Shown piece after piece: positions 49,101 to 62,830 of a stretch of 64,000 nt of DNA. The first letter of the stretch is position 1. Every line of letters begins with the position of its first letter. The notes beneath the pieces were generated by a model. It saw only the letters and a list, made by a program, of their open reading frames with translations, was not told where the DNA came from and ran no database searches. Position numbers and translations under genes: made by a program. Origin of the DNA: Haplomitrium mnioides (taxonomy: Eukaryota > Marchantiophyta > Haplomitriopsida > Calobryales); NCBI GenBank assembly GCA_049999725.1, contig JBNGIS010020534.1, positions 1 to 64,000 on the forward strand, in the 5' to 3' direction.

Positions 49101-52010
49101 TGTGATGACATCAACTCCACCCAAAGCATGTTTGATGTGGAATTCTAAGAAATTTTTAGTAGCAAACTTGAAGAAGCTTGTATAGTGTGATATCTCAAAT
49201 CAACACAAGGGATGTTTGAGGTGGAATTGTATGAAAGGTTTAGCAGTAGGTTGAAGAAGCTTGCATGGTGAGATGACATCAACTCAACACAAAGAATGTT
49301 TGAGGGGGAATTCTATAAAAGGTTTAGCTCTAAACTTGAAGAAGCTTGCATAGTGTGATAGCATCACCTCACTACTAAGCATGTTTGAGGTGGAGTTGTA
49401 TGAAAGGTTTAGTAGCAGCTTGAAGAAGCTTGCATCGTGTGATGACATTAACTCATTGACAACACAAAGCATATTTGAGATGGACTTTTATGAAAGGTTA
49501 AGTAGCAAACATGAAGAAGTTTGCATGGTGTGATGACATCAACTCAATACAAAGCATGTTTTGAGGTGGAATGGTATGAAAGGTCTAGTAGTAGCTTGAA
49601 GAAGCTTGCTGGGTGTGATGACATGCACTCAACACAAAGCATGTATGAGGTAGAATTGTGTGAAAGGTTTAGTAGTAACTTGGAGAAGCTTGCATGTTGT
49701 GATGACATCAACTCAACACAAAATATGTTTGATGTGGACTACTATAAAAGGTTTTGTAGCAAGCTTGAAAAAGCTTGCATAGTGTGATAACATCAACTCA
49801 CTACAAAGCATGTTTGAGGTGGAATTGTATGAAAGGTTTGGTAGTAGCTTGAAGAAGCTTGTATGGTGTGATGACATCAACTCATTGATACCACAAAGCA
49901 TATTTGATGTTGACTTCAATGAAAGTTTTAAGAGCAAGCTTGAAAAAGCTTGCATGGTGTGATGAGATCAACTCAATACGAAGCATGTTTGAGGTGGAAT
50001 TCTATAAAAGGTTTAGTAGCAAGCTTCATGAAGCTTGCATAGTGAGATAACATCAACTCACTACAAAGCATGTTTGAAGTGGAATTGTATGAAAGGTGGT
50101 GTAGTAGTTTGAATAAGCTTGCATGGTGTGATTACATCAACTCATTGACAACACAAAGAATATTTAAGTTGGACTTCTAGGAAAGGTTTAGTAGCAAGCT
50201 TGAAGAAGCTTGCTTGGTGGGATGACATCAACTGAGCACAAAGCATGTTTTGAGGTGGAATGGTATGAAAGGTTTAGTAGTAGCTTGAGAAGCTTGCATG
50301 GTGTGATGACATCAACTCAACACAAAATATGTTTGGGGTGGAATTGTATGAAAGGTTTAGTAGTAGCTTTAAGAAGCTTGCGTGGTGTGATGACATGAAC
50401 TAAATGAAAAATATGTTTTGGGTGGATTTCTATGATAGGTTTGGTAGGCAGCTTGAAAACCCTTCCATAGTGTGATGACATCAATTGAACATAAAGAATG
50501 TTTGAGGTGGAATTCTATGAAAGGTTTAGTAGCAAGCTTGAAGAAGCTTGCGAAGTTGCATAACATCAACTCAACATAAAGCATGTTTGAGGTGGAATTG
50601 TATGAAAGGTTTGGTAGAAATGCTCATTGGTAGCTTGGAGAAGCTTGCATGGTGTGATGACATCACCTCAACACAATCAGTGTTTGAGGTGGACTTGTAT
50701 GAAAGGTTTAGTAGTAGCTTGATGAAGCTTGTATGTTGTGATGACATCAATTGAACACAAAGCACTTTTGAGTTCGAATTATATGGAAGATTCAGTAGTA
50801 GCTTGAAGAATCTTGCATGGTCTGATGACATCAATTCAACTCAAAGCATGTTTGAGGTGGAATTATATAAACGGTTTAGTAGGAGCTTGAGAAAGCTTGC
50901 ATGGTGTGATGGCATGAACTCAACCCAAAGCATGTTTGAGGTGGAATTGTATAAAATATTAAATAGTAGCTTGAAGAAGCTTGCATGGAGTGACGACAAT
51001 ATCAACACAAAGCCTGTTTTGAGGTGGAATCACATGAAAAGTTCAGTAGTAGCTTGAAAAAGCTTGCATGGTGTGATGACATCAACTCAACACAAAACAT
51101 GTTTGGGGTTGCATTGTATGAAAGGTTTAGTAGTAGCTTGAAGAAGCTTGGATGGGGTGATGACTACAAGTCAACAAAAAACATATCTGAGGTGGAATTG
51201 TATGAAAGGTTTAGTAGTAGCTTGAGAAAGCTTGCATGGTGTGATGACTACATCTCCACCCAAAGCATGTTTGATGTGGAATTCAAAGAAAGTTTTAGTA
51301 GCAATTTTGAAGAAGCTTGCAAAGTGTCATAATTCAAATGAACACAAGGCATGTTTGAGATGAAATTATATGAAAAGTTTCGCTGTAGGTTGAAGAAGCT
51401 TACATGGTGTGATGACATCAACTCAACACAAAGAATGGTTGAGGTGGAATTCTATGAAAGGTTTAGCAGCAAACTTGAAGAAGCTTGCATAGTGTGGTAG
51501 CATCTCCTCACTCCAGAGTATGTTTGAGGTAGAATTGTATGAAAGGTTTAGTAGCAGCTTGAAGTAGCTTGCATCGTGTGATGACATCAACTCATTGACA
51601 ACACAAAGCATATTTGAGGTGGACTTTTATGAAAGGTTTAGTAGCAAGCGTGAAGATGTTCGTATGGTGTGATGAAATCAACTCAATACAAAACATGTTT
51701 TGAGGTGGAATGGTATGAAAGGTTTAGTAGAAGCTTGAAGAAGCTTGCATGGATTGATGACATCAACTCAACAAAAAACAAGTTTGGGGTGGAATTGTCT
51801 GAAAGGTTTAGTAGTAGCTTAAAGAAGCTTGCACGGGGTGATGACATCAACTCAACAAAAAACATGTTTGACGTGGAACTGTATGAAAGATTATGTAGTA
51901 GCTTGAAAAAGCTTGAATGGTGTGATGACATCAACTCTACCCAAATCATGTTTGATGTGGAATTCAATGAAAGGTTGAGTAGAAAACTTGAAGAATCATA
52001 GTGTGATAAC
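46197..52010 (+). repeat. Three tandem copies of a 1.7-2.15-kb higher-order unit
   Basis: The TGTGGACTACTATAAAAGG marker occurs near 46237, 47932 (as ATAGACTACTATAAAAGG) and 49735. The AAATATGTTTTAGGTGGATTT marker with CAGCTTGAAAACGCTTC occurs near 46560, 48257 and 50408, giving steps of about 1697 and 2151 bp. The GGGATGTTTGAGGTGG marker followed by GGTTGAAGAAGCTTGCATGG plus TGAGATGAC occurs near 47407 and 49208. The unequal steps show gain or loss of whole monomers between copies. Confidence 0.8.
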
Positions 52011-54449
52011 TCAACTCAACACAAGGCGTGTTTGAGGTGGAATTGTATGAAAGCTTTAGTAGTAGGTTGAAAAAGCTTGCATTGTGTGATGTCATCAACT
52101 CAACACAAAGCATGTTTGAGGCGGGCTTCCATGAAAAAGTTAGTTGAAAGCTTGAAGAAGCTTGCATGGTGTGATGACATCAACTCAATACAAAGCATGT
52201 TTGAGGTGGAATTGTATGAAAGGTTTAGTAGTAGCTTGAAGAAGCTTGCATGGTGTGATGACATCAAGTCAATAGGAAGCACATTTGTGATGGCATTGTA
52301 TGAATGGTTTAGCAGCAAGTTTGAAAAATGCTTGCATTGTGTGATGACGTCAACTCAACACAAAACATGCTTGAGGTAGAATTGTATGAGAGGTTTAGTT
52401 GTAGCTTGAAGAAGCTTGCAAGGTGTGATGACATCAACTCTTTACAAGTTATGTTTGATGTGGAATTCCATGAAACGTTTAGTTAGAGCTTGAAAAGGCT
52501 TGCATGGTGTGATATAATCAACTAAGCACAAAGCATGTTTGAGGTGGAATTGTATGAAAGGCTTTTTAGTAGCTTGACAAAGTTGCATAGAGTGATGACA
52601 TCAACTCATCACAAAGCATGTTTGAGGTAGACTTTTATGAAAGAGCTAGTAGAAAGCTTGAAGAAGCTTGCATGATGTGATGACATCAACTCAATACAAA
52701 GCATGTTGGAGGTGGAATTGTTTGAAAGCTTTAGTAGTAGCTTAAAGAAGCTTGCGTGGTGTGATGACATCAACTAAACACAAAGCATGTTTGAGATGGA
52801 ATTGCATGAAAGGTTTAGTAGTAGCTTGGAGAAGCTTGCATGGTGTGATGATATCAACTCAACACAAATTATATTTGATGTGGACTTCTATGAAAGGTTT
52901 AGTAGCAATCTTGAAGAAGCTTGCATGGTGTGATGTCATCAACTCAACATAAAACATGTTTAAGAAAGAATTGTATGAAGAGTTTAGTAGTAGCTTGAAG
53001 AAGCTTGCATAATGTGATGACATCAACTCTTTACAAGTCATGTTTGATGTGGAATTTCATGAAACATTTAGTAAGAGCTTGAAGAAGCTTGCATTGTGTG
53101 ATGTCATCACCAAAGCACAATGCATGTTTGAGGTGGAATTGTAAGAAAGGTTTTGTAGTAGCTTGAAGAAGCTTGCTTGGTGTGATGACATCAACTCAAA
53201 ACAAAGGATGTTTGAAATAGAATTGTATGAAAGGTTGAGTAGTAGATTGGAGAAGCTTGCATGGTGTGATGACATGAACTCAACACAAAACATGTTTCAG
53301 GCAGACTTCTATGAAAGGGTATGTAGCAAGCTTGACCAAGCTTCATGGCGTGATGACATCAACTCAACACAAGACATGTTTGAGGTGGAATTATTTGAAA
53401 GGGTAAGTAGTGGCTTGGAGAAGCTTGCATGGTGTGATGACGTCAACTCTTCACAAAGCATGTTTGATGTGGAATTTCATGAAAGGCCAAGAAACAGATT
53501 GAAGAAGCTTGCATGGTGGGATGCCATCAGCTAGGCTTAAAGCACGTTTGACGCGAAATTGTATGGAAGGTTTTGTAGTAGCTTGAAGAAGCTTTGGTGG
53601 TGTGATGACATCAACTCAGCGCAAAAGATGTTTGAGGTGGAATTCTATGAAAGGTTTAGTAGGGAGCTTGAAGAAGCTTGCATAGTGTGATGACATCAAC
53701 TCAAGAGAAAGCATTTTTCACGTTGAATTCTATACGGGTCTTAGTAGCAAGTTTGAAGAAGCTTGTATAGAGTCATAATATCAACTGAATACAAAGCATG
53801 TTGGAGGTGGAATTGTATGAAAGGTTTGGTAGTAGCTGAAGAAGCTTACATGGTGTGATGAAGTCAACTCAACACAAAGAGTGTTTGAGGTGGAATGGTA
53901 TGAAAGGCTTGAGGAACCTTGCATGGTGTGATGACATCAACTCAACAAAATGCATGTTTGAGGTGGAATTGTATGAAAGGTTTAGTAGTAGCTTGAAGAA
54001 GCTTGCATGGTGTGGTGACATCATTTTAACACAAAGCATTTTTGAGGTGGAATTGTATGAAAGGTTTAGTAGTAGCTTGAAGAAGCTTGCATGATGTGAT
54101 GACATCAATTCAACACAAAGCATGTTTGAGGTGGAATTTCATCAAATGTTTAGAAGTAGCTTGAAGAAGCTTGTATAGTGTGATGGTATCAACTCAATAG
54201 GAAGCATGCGGTGAAATTGTATGGAAGGTTTAGTAGTAGCTTGAAGAAGCTTACATGGTGTGATGATATCAACTTAGTAGAGAGCACGTTTGAGGTGGCA
54301 TTGTATGAAAGGTTTAGTAGCAAGCTTGAAGAAGCTTGCATGGTGTGATGACATCAACTCAACACAAAACATGTTTGATGTGGAATTTTATTGAAGGTTT
54401 TGTTGTAGCTTGAAGAAGCTTGCAAGGTGTGATGACATCAACTCAACAC

Positions 54450-55700
54450 AAAGCACGTTTTTTGGTAGAATGGTATTAAAGGTTTAGTGGTAGCTTGAAG
54501 ACGCTTGCATGGTGTGATGACATCAACTCAACACAAAACATGTTTGGGGTGGAGATGTATGAAAGGTTTAGTAGTAGCTTGAAGAAGCTTGCATGGGGTG
54601 ATTATATCAACTCAACAAAAAACATGTTTGAGGTGGAGTTGTATTAAAGGTTTAGTACACGCTTGAAGAAGCTTGCATTGTGTGATGACATCAACTCATT
54701 GTTAACACAAAGCATATTTGAGGTGGACTTCTATGAAAGGTTTAGTAGCAGGCTTGAAGAAGGTTGCATGGTGTGATAACATTAACTTAGTACAAAGCAC
54801 GTTTGAGGTGGCATTGTATGAAAGGTTTCGTAACAAGCTTGAAAAAGCTTGCATGGTGTGATAACTCAACTCAACACAAGGCATGTATTAGGTGGAATTG
54901 TATAAAAGGTTTAGTAGTAGCTCGAAGAAGCTTGCATGGTGTTCTCATATCAACTCATTGACAACAAAAAGCATATTTGAAGTTGACTCCTATGAAAGGT
55001 TTGGTAGCAAGCTTGAAGAAGCTTGCATGGTGTGATGACATTAACTCTTTGCAAGTCATGTTTGATGTGGAATTCTATGAATAGTTTATAAGGAGCTTGA
55101 AAAAGCTTGCATAGTGTGATGTCATCAATTAAGCACAAAGCATGTTTGAGGTGGAATTGTATGAAAGGTTTAGTAGTAGCTTGAAGAAGCTTTCATAGAG
55201 TGATGACATCAACTCAACACAAAGCATGCTTTTTGGTGGAATGGTATTAAAGGTTTAGTGGTAGCTTGAAGACGCTTGCATGGTGTGATGACATCAACTC
55301 AACACAAAACATGTTTGGGGTGGAGATGTATGAAAGGTTTAGTAGTAGCTTGAAGAAGCTTGCATGGGGTGATTACATCAACTCAATACAAAACATGTTT
55401 GAGGTGGAAGTGTATTAAACATTTTGTAGTCGCTTGAAGAAGCTTGCATGGTGTGATGACATCAACTCATTGACAACACAAAGCATATTTGAGGTCAACT
55501 TCTATGAAAGGTTTAGTAGCAGGCTTGAAGAAGGTTGCATGGTGTGATTACATTAACTTAGTACAAAGCACGTTTGAGGTGGCATCGTATGAAAGGTTTT
55601 GTAGCAAGCTTGAAAAAGCTTGCATAGTGTGATAACATCAACTCAACACAAGGCATGTGTCTAGTGGAATTGTATAAAAGGTTTAGTAGTAGTTGGAAGA
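54450..55700 (+). repeat. 0.77-kb tandem duplication of monomer blocks
   Basis: GGTAGAATGGTATTAAAGG at 54464 returns as GGTGGAATGGTATTAAAGG at 55235. The following monomers (GTTTGGGGTGGAGATGTATG, CATGGGGTGATTA, CAGGCTTGAAGAAGGTTGC, TTAACTTAGTACAAAGCACG) repeat in order about 770 bp later. A related GGTAGAATGGTATTAAAGG monomer also occurs near 48890. Confidence 0.85.
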
Positions 55701-57849
55701 AGCTTGCATGGTGTGATCACATCAACTCATTGACAACAAAACGCATATTTGAGAATGACTCCTATGAAAGGTTTAGTAGCAAGCTTGAAGAAGCTTGCAT
55801 GGTGTGATGACATCAACTCAATACAAAGCATATTTGAGGTGGAATTTTATGAAAGGTTCAATAGTAGCTTGAAAAAGCTTGCATGGAGTGATGACATGAA
55901 CTCTTCCCCAAGCATGTTTGATGTGGATTTCTGTAAAAGGTTTAGTAGCAAACTTGATGAAGCTTGTATAGTGTGATAACATCAATTCACTAGAAAACAC
56001 TTTTGAGGTGGAATTGTATGAAAGGTGTATTAGTAGTCTGAAGAAGCTTGCATGGTGTGATGACATCAACTCATTGACAACACAAAAGATATTTAAGGTG
56101 GACCTCAAGAAAAGGTTTAGTAGCATGCTTGAAGAAGCTTGCATGGTGTGATGACATCAACTCAATACAAAGCATGTTTGAGGTGGAATTCTATAAAATG
56201 GTTTAGCAGCAAACTTGAAGAAGCTTGCATAGTGTGATAACATCACCTCACTACAAGGCATGTTTGAGGTGGAATTGTATGAAAGGTTTAGTAGCAAGAT
56301 TAAAAAAGCTTGCATGGGGTGATGACATCAACTCAACACAAAACATGTTTGCGGTGGTTTTATATGAATGGTTTAGTAGTAGCTTGAAGAAGCTTGCATG
56401 GTGTGATGATATCAATTCTTTACAAGTCATGTTTGATGTGGAATTTCATGAAACGTTTAGTATGAGCCTGAAGAAGCTTGCATGGTGTCATGTCATCAGC
56501 AAAGCACAGAGCATGTTTGAGGTGGAATTGTATGAAAGGTTTAGTAGGAGTCTTAAGAATCTTGCATGCTGCGATGTTATCAACTTAACACAAAAAATGT
56601 TTTAGGTGGAATTCTATGAAAGGTTTAGTAGCGAGCTTGAAAAAGCTTGCATAGTGTGATGACATCAACTCAACAAAAAGCATGTTTGGGGCATGTTTGA
56701 GGTGGCATTGTATGAAAGGTTTAGTAGCAAGCTTGAAAAAGCTTGCGTGGTGTGATGACATCAACTGAACAAAAAGCATATTTGGGGTGGAATTGTGTGA
56801 CAGGTTTAGTAGCAACTTAAAGAAGCGTGTATGGGGTGATGACATCAACTCAAGACAAAACATGTTTTAGGTGGAATTGTATGAAAGGTTTAGTTGTGGC
56901 TTGAATAAGCTTGCGTGGTGTGATAACATCAACTCAACCCAAAGCATCTTTGATGTGGAATTCTATAAAAGGTTTAGTAGCAAACTTGAAGAAGCTTCCA
57001 TAGTGTTATAACTCAACTCAACTTAAGGCATGTTTGAGGTGGACTTGTATGAAAGGTTTAGTAAAAGCTGGGAGAAGCTTGCATGGTGTGAGGACATCAA
57101 CTCAACCCAAAGCATGTTTGATGTGGAATTCTATAAAAAGCGTAGTAACAAACTTGAAGAAGCTTATCTAATGTGATAACTAAACTCAACACAATGCATG
57201 TTTGAGGTGGAATTGTTTGAAAGGCTTACTAGTAACTTGAAAAATCTCGCAAGGTGTGATGACATCAACTCAACCCAAAGCATGTTTGATGTGGAATTCT
57301 ATAAAAGACTTAGTAGCAAGCTTGAAGAAGCTTGCATAGTGTGATAACATCAACTCAACACAAAGCATTTTTGAGGTGGAATTGTATGAAAGGTTTAGTA
57401 GTAACTTGAAAAAGCTTGGATGGTGTGATGACATCAACTTATTGACAATAAAAAGCATATTTGAGGTTTACTCTTATGAATGGTTTAGTAGCAATCTTGA
57501 AGAAGCTTGCATGGTGTGATGACATCAACTCAATACAAAGCATAACTGAGGTGGAATTTTATAAAAGGTTTAGTAGTAGCTTGAATAAGCTTGCATGGAG
57601 TGATGACATCAACTCAACCCCAAGCATGGTTTTCTGTAAAAAGTTTAGTAGCAAACTTGAAGAAGCTTGCATAGTGTAATAACATCACCTCACTACAAAG
57701 CAGTTTTGAGGTGGAATTGTATGAAAGGTTTAGTAGTAGCTTGAAGAAGCTTGCATGGTATGATGACATCAACTTATTGACAACACAAAGCATATTTGTG
57801 TTGGACTTCAATGAAAGGTTTAGTAGCAAGCTTGAAGAAGCTTGCATGG

Positions 57850-60800
57850 TGTGATGACATCAACTCAATACAAAGCATGTTTGAGGTGGATTTTTATTAA
57901 AGGTTCAGTTCCAAACTTGAAGAAGCTTTCATAGTGTAATATTATCACCTCACTACAAAGCATGTTTGAGGTGGAATTGTATGAAAGGTTTAGTTGTAGC
58001 TTGAAGAAGCTTGCATGGTGTGATGACATCACCTCATTAACAACACAAAGCATATTTGAGGTGGACTTCTATGAAAGGTTTATTGGCAAGCTTGAAGAAG
58101 CTTGCATGCTGTGATGACATCAACTCAACACAAAGCATGTTTTGAGGTGGAAAGGTATGAAAGGTTTAGTAGTAGCTTGAAGAAGCTTGCATGGTGTGAT
58201 GACATCAACTCAATACAAAATATGTTTGGGGTGGAATTGTATGAAAGGCTTAGTATTAGCTTGAAGAAGCTTGTTTAAGGTGATGACATCAACTGAACAA
58301 AAAAACATGTTTGAGGTGGAATTATATGAAAGTTTTAGTATTAGCTTGAAGAAGCTTGCATGGTGTGATAAAGTGAACTCTACCCAAAGCATGTTTGATG
58401 TGGAATTCCATGAAAGGTTTAGTAGCAAACTTGAAGAAGCTTGCACACTGTGATAACTCAACTCAACGCAAGGCATGTTCAAGGTGAAATTTTATGAAAG
58501 GTAAAGTAGTAGGTTGAAGAAGCTTGAATGGTGTGATGACATCAACTCAACACAAAGCATGTTTGAGGTGGACTTCTATGAAAATTTAAGTAGAAAACTT
58601 GAAGAAACTTGCATGGTATGATGACATCAAATGAATACAAAGCATGTTTGAGGTGGAATTGTATGAAAGGTTTAGTAGTAGCTTGAAGAAGCTTGCATGG
58701 TGAGATAACATCAACTCAACACAAAGCAGGTTTAAGGTGAACTTCTATGAAAGGTTTAGTAGAAAGCTTGAAGAAGCTTGCATGGTGTGATGACATCAAA
58801 TCAATACAAAGCATGTTTAAGGTAGAATTGTATGAAAGGTTTAGTAGTAGCTTGAAGAAGCTTGCCTGGAGTGAGGACATCAACTCAACACAAAGCATGT
58901 TTCAGGTGGAATTGTATGAAAGGTTTAGTAGTAGCTTGGTGAAACTTGCATGGTGTGATGACATCAACTCAACACAAAACATGTTTGATGTGGACTTCTA
59001 TGAAAGGTTTAGTAGCCAGTATGAAAAAGCTTGCATGGTGTGATGACATCAACTCAACACAAAACATGTTTGAGGTGGAATTGTATGAAAGGTTTAGTAT
59101 TAGCTTGAAGAAGTTTGCGTGGTGTGATGATATCAACTCTTTTCAAGTTATGTTTGATGTGGAATTTCATGAAACGCTTAGTAGGAGCTTGAAGAAGCTT
59201 GCATGGTGTGATGTCATTAGGAAGACACAAAGCACTTTTGAGGTGGAATTGTATGAAAGGTTTAGTAGTAGCTTGAAGAAGTTTGCATGCTGTGATGACA
59301 TATATCAACACAAAAGATGGTTTAGGTAGAATTCTATGAAAGGTTTGGTAGTGAGCTTGAGAAAGCTTGCATGGTGTGATGACATCAATTCAATAGAAAG
59401 TATGTTTGAGGTAGAATTCTATGGAAGGTTTAGTAGCAAGATTGAAGAAGCTTGCATAGTTGCATAACATCAACTCAACATAAAGCATGTTTTAGGTGGA
59501 GTTGTGTGAAAAGTTTGGTAGTAGCTTGAAGAAGCTTGCATGGTGTGATGACATCAACTCAACACAAAGCATGTTTAAGTTGGAATTGTATGAAATGCTT
59601 GGTAGTAGCTTGGAGAAGCTTGCATGGTGTGATGACATCAACTCGGCACAATGCATGTTTTAGGTGGAATTGTATGAAAGGCTTAGTAGTTTCTTGAAGA
59701 TGCTTGCATGACGTGATGACATTAACTGAACACAAAGCATTTTTGAGGTGGAATTGTATGAAAGGCTTAGTAGTAGTTTGAAGAAGCTTGCATGGTGTGA
59801 CGATATCAACACAACACAAAGCATGTTTGAGGTGGAATTTTATGGAAGGTTTAGTAGTAGCTTGAAGAAGCTTGCATGGAGTGATGACATCAACTCTACC
59901 CAAAGCATGTTTGATGTGGAATTCTATGAAAGGTTTAGTAGAAAACTTGAAAAAGCTGACATAGTATGATATCTCAACTCAACACAAGGCATGTTTGAAG
60001 TGGAATTGCATGAAAGGTTTGGTACAAGGTTGAAGAAGCTTGCATGGTGTGATGACATCAACTCAACACAAAGCATGTTTGAGGTGAACTTCTAAGAAAG
60101 GTTTAGTAGCAAGAGTCTCTAAGCTTGCATGGTGTGATGACATCTACTGAATACAAAACATTTTTGAGGTGGAATTGTATGAAAGGTTTAGTAGTAGCTT
60201 GAAGAAGCTTGCATGGTGTGGTGACATAATTTTAACACAAAGCATTTTTGAGGTGGAATTGTATGAAAGGTTTAGTAGTAGCTTGAAAAAGCTTGCATGG
60301 TGGGATGACATCAACTCAACACAAAGCATGTTTGAGGTGGAATTTCATCAAATGTTTAGTAGTAGCTTTAAGAAGCTTGTATGGTTTGATGACATCAACT
60401 CAACACAAAGAATGTTTGAGGTGCAATTGTATGGAAGGTTTGTTAGTAGCTTGAAGAAGCTTGCATGGTGTGATGACATCAACTCAACACAAAACATGAT
60501 GGGGTGGAATTGTATAAAAGGTTTAGTAGTAGCTTGAAGATGCTTGCTTAAGGTGATGGCATCAACCCAACAAAAAACATGTTTGAGGTGGAATTGTATG
60601 AAAGGTTTAGTAGTAGCTTGAAGAAGCTTGCATGGTGTGATGAAATCAACTCTACCCAAAGCATGTTTGATGTGGAATTCTATGAAAGGTTTATTAGTAA
60701 ACTTGAAAAAGCTTGCATGGTGTCATAACTCAACTCAACACGAGGCATGTTCGAGGTGGAATTTCATAAAAGGTTAAGTAGTAGGTTGAAGAAGCTTGCA

Positions 60801-62420
60801 TGGTGTGATGACATCAACTCAATACAAAGCATGTTTGAAGTGGACTTCTATGAAAGGTTAAGTAGAAAGCTTGAAGAAGCTTGCATGGTGTGATGACATC
60901 AAATGAATACAGAGCATATTTGAGGTGGAATTATATGAAAGGTTTAGTATTAGCTTGAATAAGTTTGCATGGTGTGATGACATCAACTCTACCTCAAGCA
61001 TGTTTGATGTGGATTTCTGTAAAAGGTTTAGTAGCAAACTTGATGAAGCTTGTATAGTGTGATAACATCAACTCACTACAAAGCTTTTTTGAGGTGGAAT
61101 TGTATGAAAGGTTTAGTAGTAGCTTGAAGAAGCTTGCATGGTGTGATGACATCAACTTATTGACAACACAAAGCATATTTGAGGTGGACTTAAATGAAAG
61201 GTTAAGTAGCAAGCTTGAAGAAGCTTGCATAGTGTGATGACATCACCTCAATACAAAGCATGTTTGAGGTGGAATTCTATAAAAGGTTTAGTAGCAAACT
61301 TGAAGAAGCTTTCATAGTGTGATATTATCACCTCACTACAAAGCATGTTTGAGGTGGAATTGTACGAAAGGTTTAGTAGTAGCTTGAAAAATCTTGCATG
61401 GTGTGATGACATCACCTCATTGACAACACAAAGCATATTTGAGGTGGACTTCTATGAAAGGTTTAGTAGCAAGCTTGAAGAAGCTTGCATGGTGTGATGA
61501 CATCAACTCAACACAAAGCATGTTTTCAGGTGGAATAATATGAAAGGTTTAGTAGTAGCTTGAAGAAGCTTCCATGGTGTGATGACATAAACTCAACACA
61601 AAACATATTTGGGGTGGAATTGTATGAAAGGTTTAGTAGTAGCTTGAAGATGCTTGCTTAGGGTGATGGCAACAACCCAACAAAAGACATGTTTGAGGTG
61701 GAATTGTATGAAAGGTTTAGTAGTAGCTTGAAGAAGCTTGCATGGTGTGATGAAATCAACTCTACTCAAAGCATGTTTTATGTGGAATTCTATGAAAGGC
61801 TTAGTAGCAAACTTGAAGAAGCTTGTATAGTGTGATAACTCAACTCAACACAGGGCATGTTCGAGGTGGAATTTCATAAAAGGTTAAGTAGTAGGTTGAA
61901 GAAGCTTGCATGGTGTGATGACATCAACTCAATACAAAGCATGTTTGAAGTGGACTTCTATGAAAGGTTAAATAGAAAGCTTGAAGAAGCTTGCATGGTG
62001 TGATGACATCAAATGAATACAAAGGATGTTTGAGGTGGAATTGTATGAAAGGTTTAGTAGAAGCTTGAAGAAGCTTGCATGGTGAGATGACATCAACTCA
62101 ACACAAAGCATGTTTGAGGTGGACTTCTATGAAAGGTTTAGTAGAAAGCTTGAAGAAGCTTGCATGGTGTGATGACATCAAATCAATACAAAACATGTTT
62201 AAGGTGGAATTGTATGAAAGGTTTAGTAGTGGCTTGAAGAAGCTTGCTTGGTGTGATGACATCAACTCAACAAAAAACATATTTTAGGTGGAATTGTATG
62301 AAAGGTTTAGTAGTAGCTTGGAGAAGCTTGCATGGTGTGATGACATCAACTCAACACAAAACATGTTTGATGTGGACTTCTATAAAAGGTTTAGTAGCAA
62401 GCTTAAAGAAGCTTGCATGG
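57850..62420 (+). repeat. About 3.38-kb higher-order unit, two copies
   Basis: 57850-59040 matches 61235-62420. Markers are ATTATCACCTCACTAC at 57941 and 61324, and the AGTAGTAGGTTGAAGAAGC block near 58505 and 61890, an offset of about 3.38 kb. A second, shorter duplication places 60727-61000 again at 61826-62090 (offset about 1.1 kb), sharing GGCATGTTCGAGGTGGAATT and TTTCATAAAAGGTTAAG. Confidence 0.8.
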
Positions 62421-62820
62421 TGTGATGACATCAACTCAATACAATGCATATTTTATGGTGGAATTTTATGAAAGGTTTAGTAGTAGCTTGAAGAACCTTG
62501 CATGGTGTGATGACATCAACTCAACACAAAACTTGTTTGAGGTGGAATTCTATAAAAGGTTTAGTAGCAAACTTGAAGAAGCTTGCATGGTGTGATAACA
62601 TCAACTCAAGACAAAGCATTTTTTAGGTGGAATTGTATGAAAGGTTTAGTAGCAAGCTTGAAGAAGCTTGCATGGTGTGATGACATCAACTCAACACAAA
62701 GCATGTTTGAGGTGGAATTTTATGAAAGGTTTAGTAGTAGCTTGAAGAACCTTGCATGGTGTGATGACATCAAAGCATGTTTGAGGTGGAATTATATGAA
62801 AGGTTTAGTCTTAACTTGAG

Positions 62821-62830
62821 NNNNNNNNNN
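62821..62830. other. Assembly gap, 10 N, probably artefactual
   Basis: 47 identical bases lie on each side (62774-62820 and 62831-62877). A third, near-identical copy of the same stretch starts at about 62914, so the true copy number of this short unit is uncertain. Confidence 0.9.
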
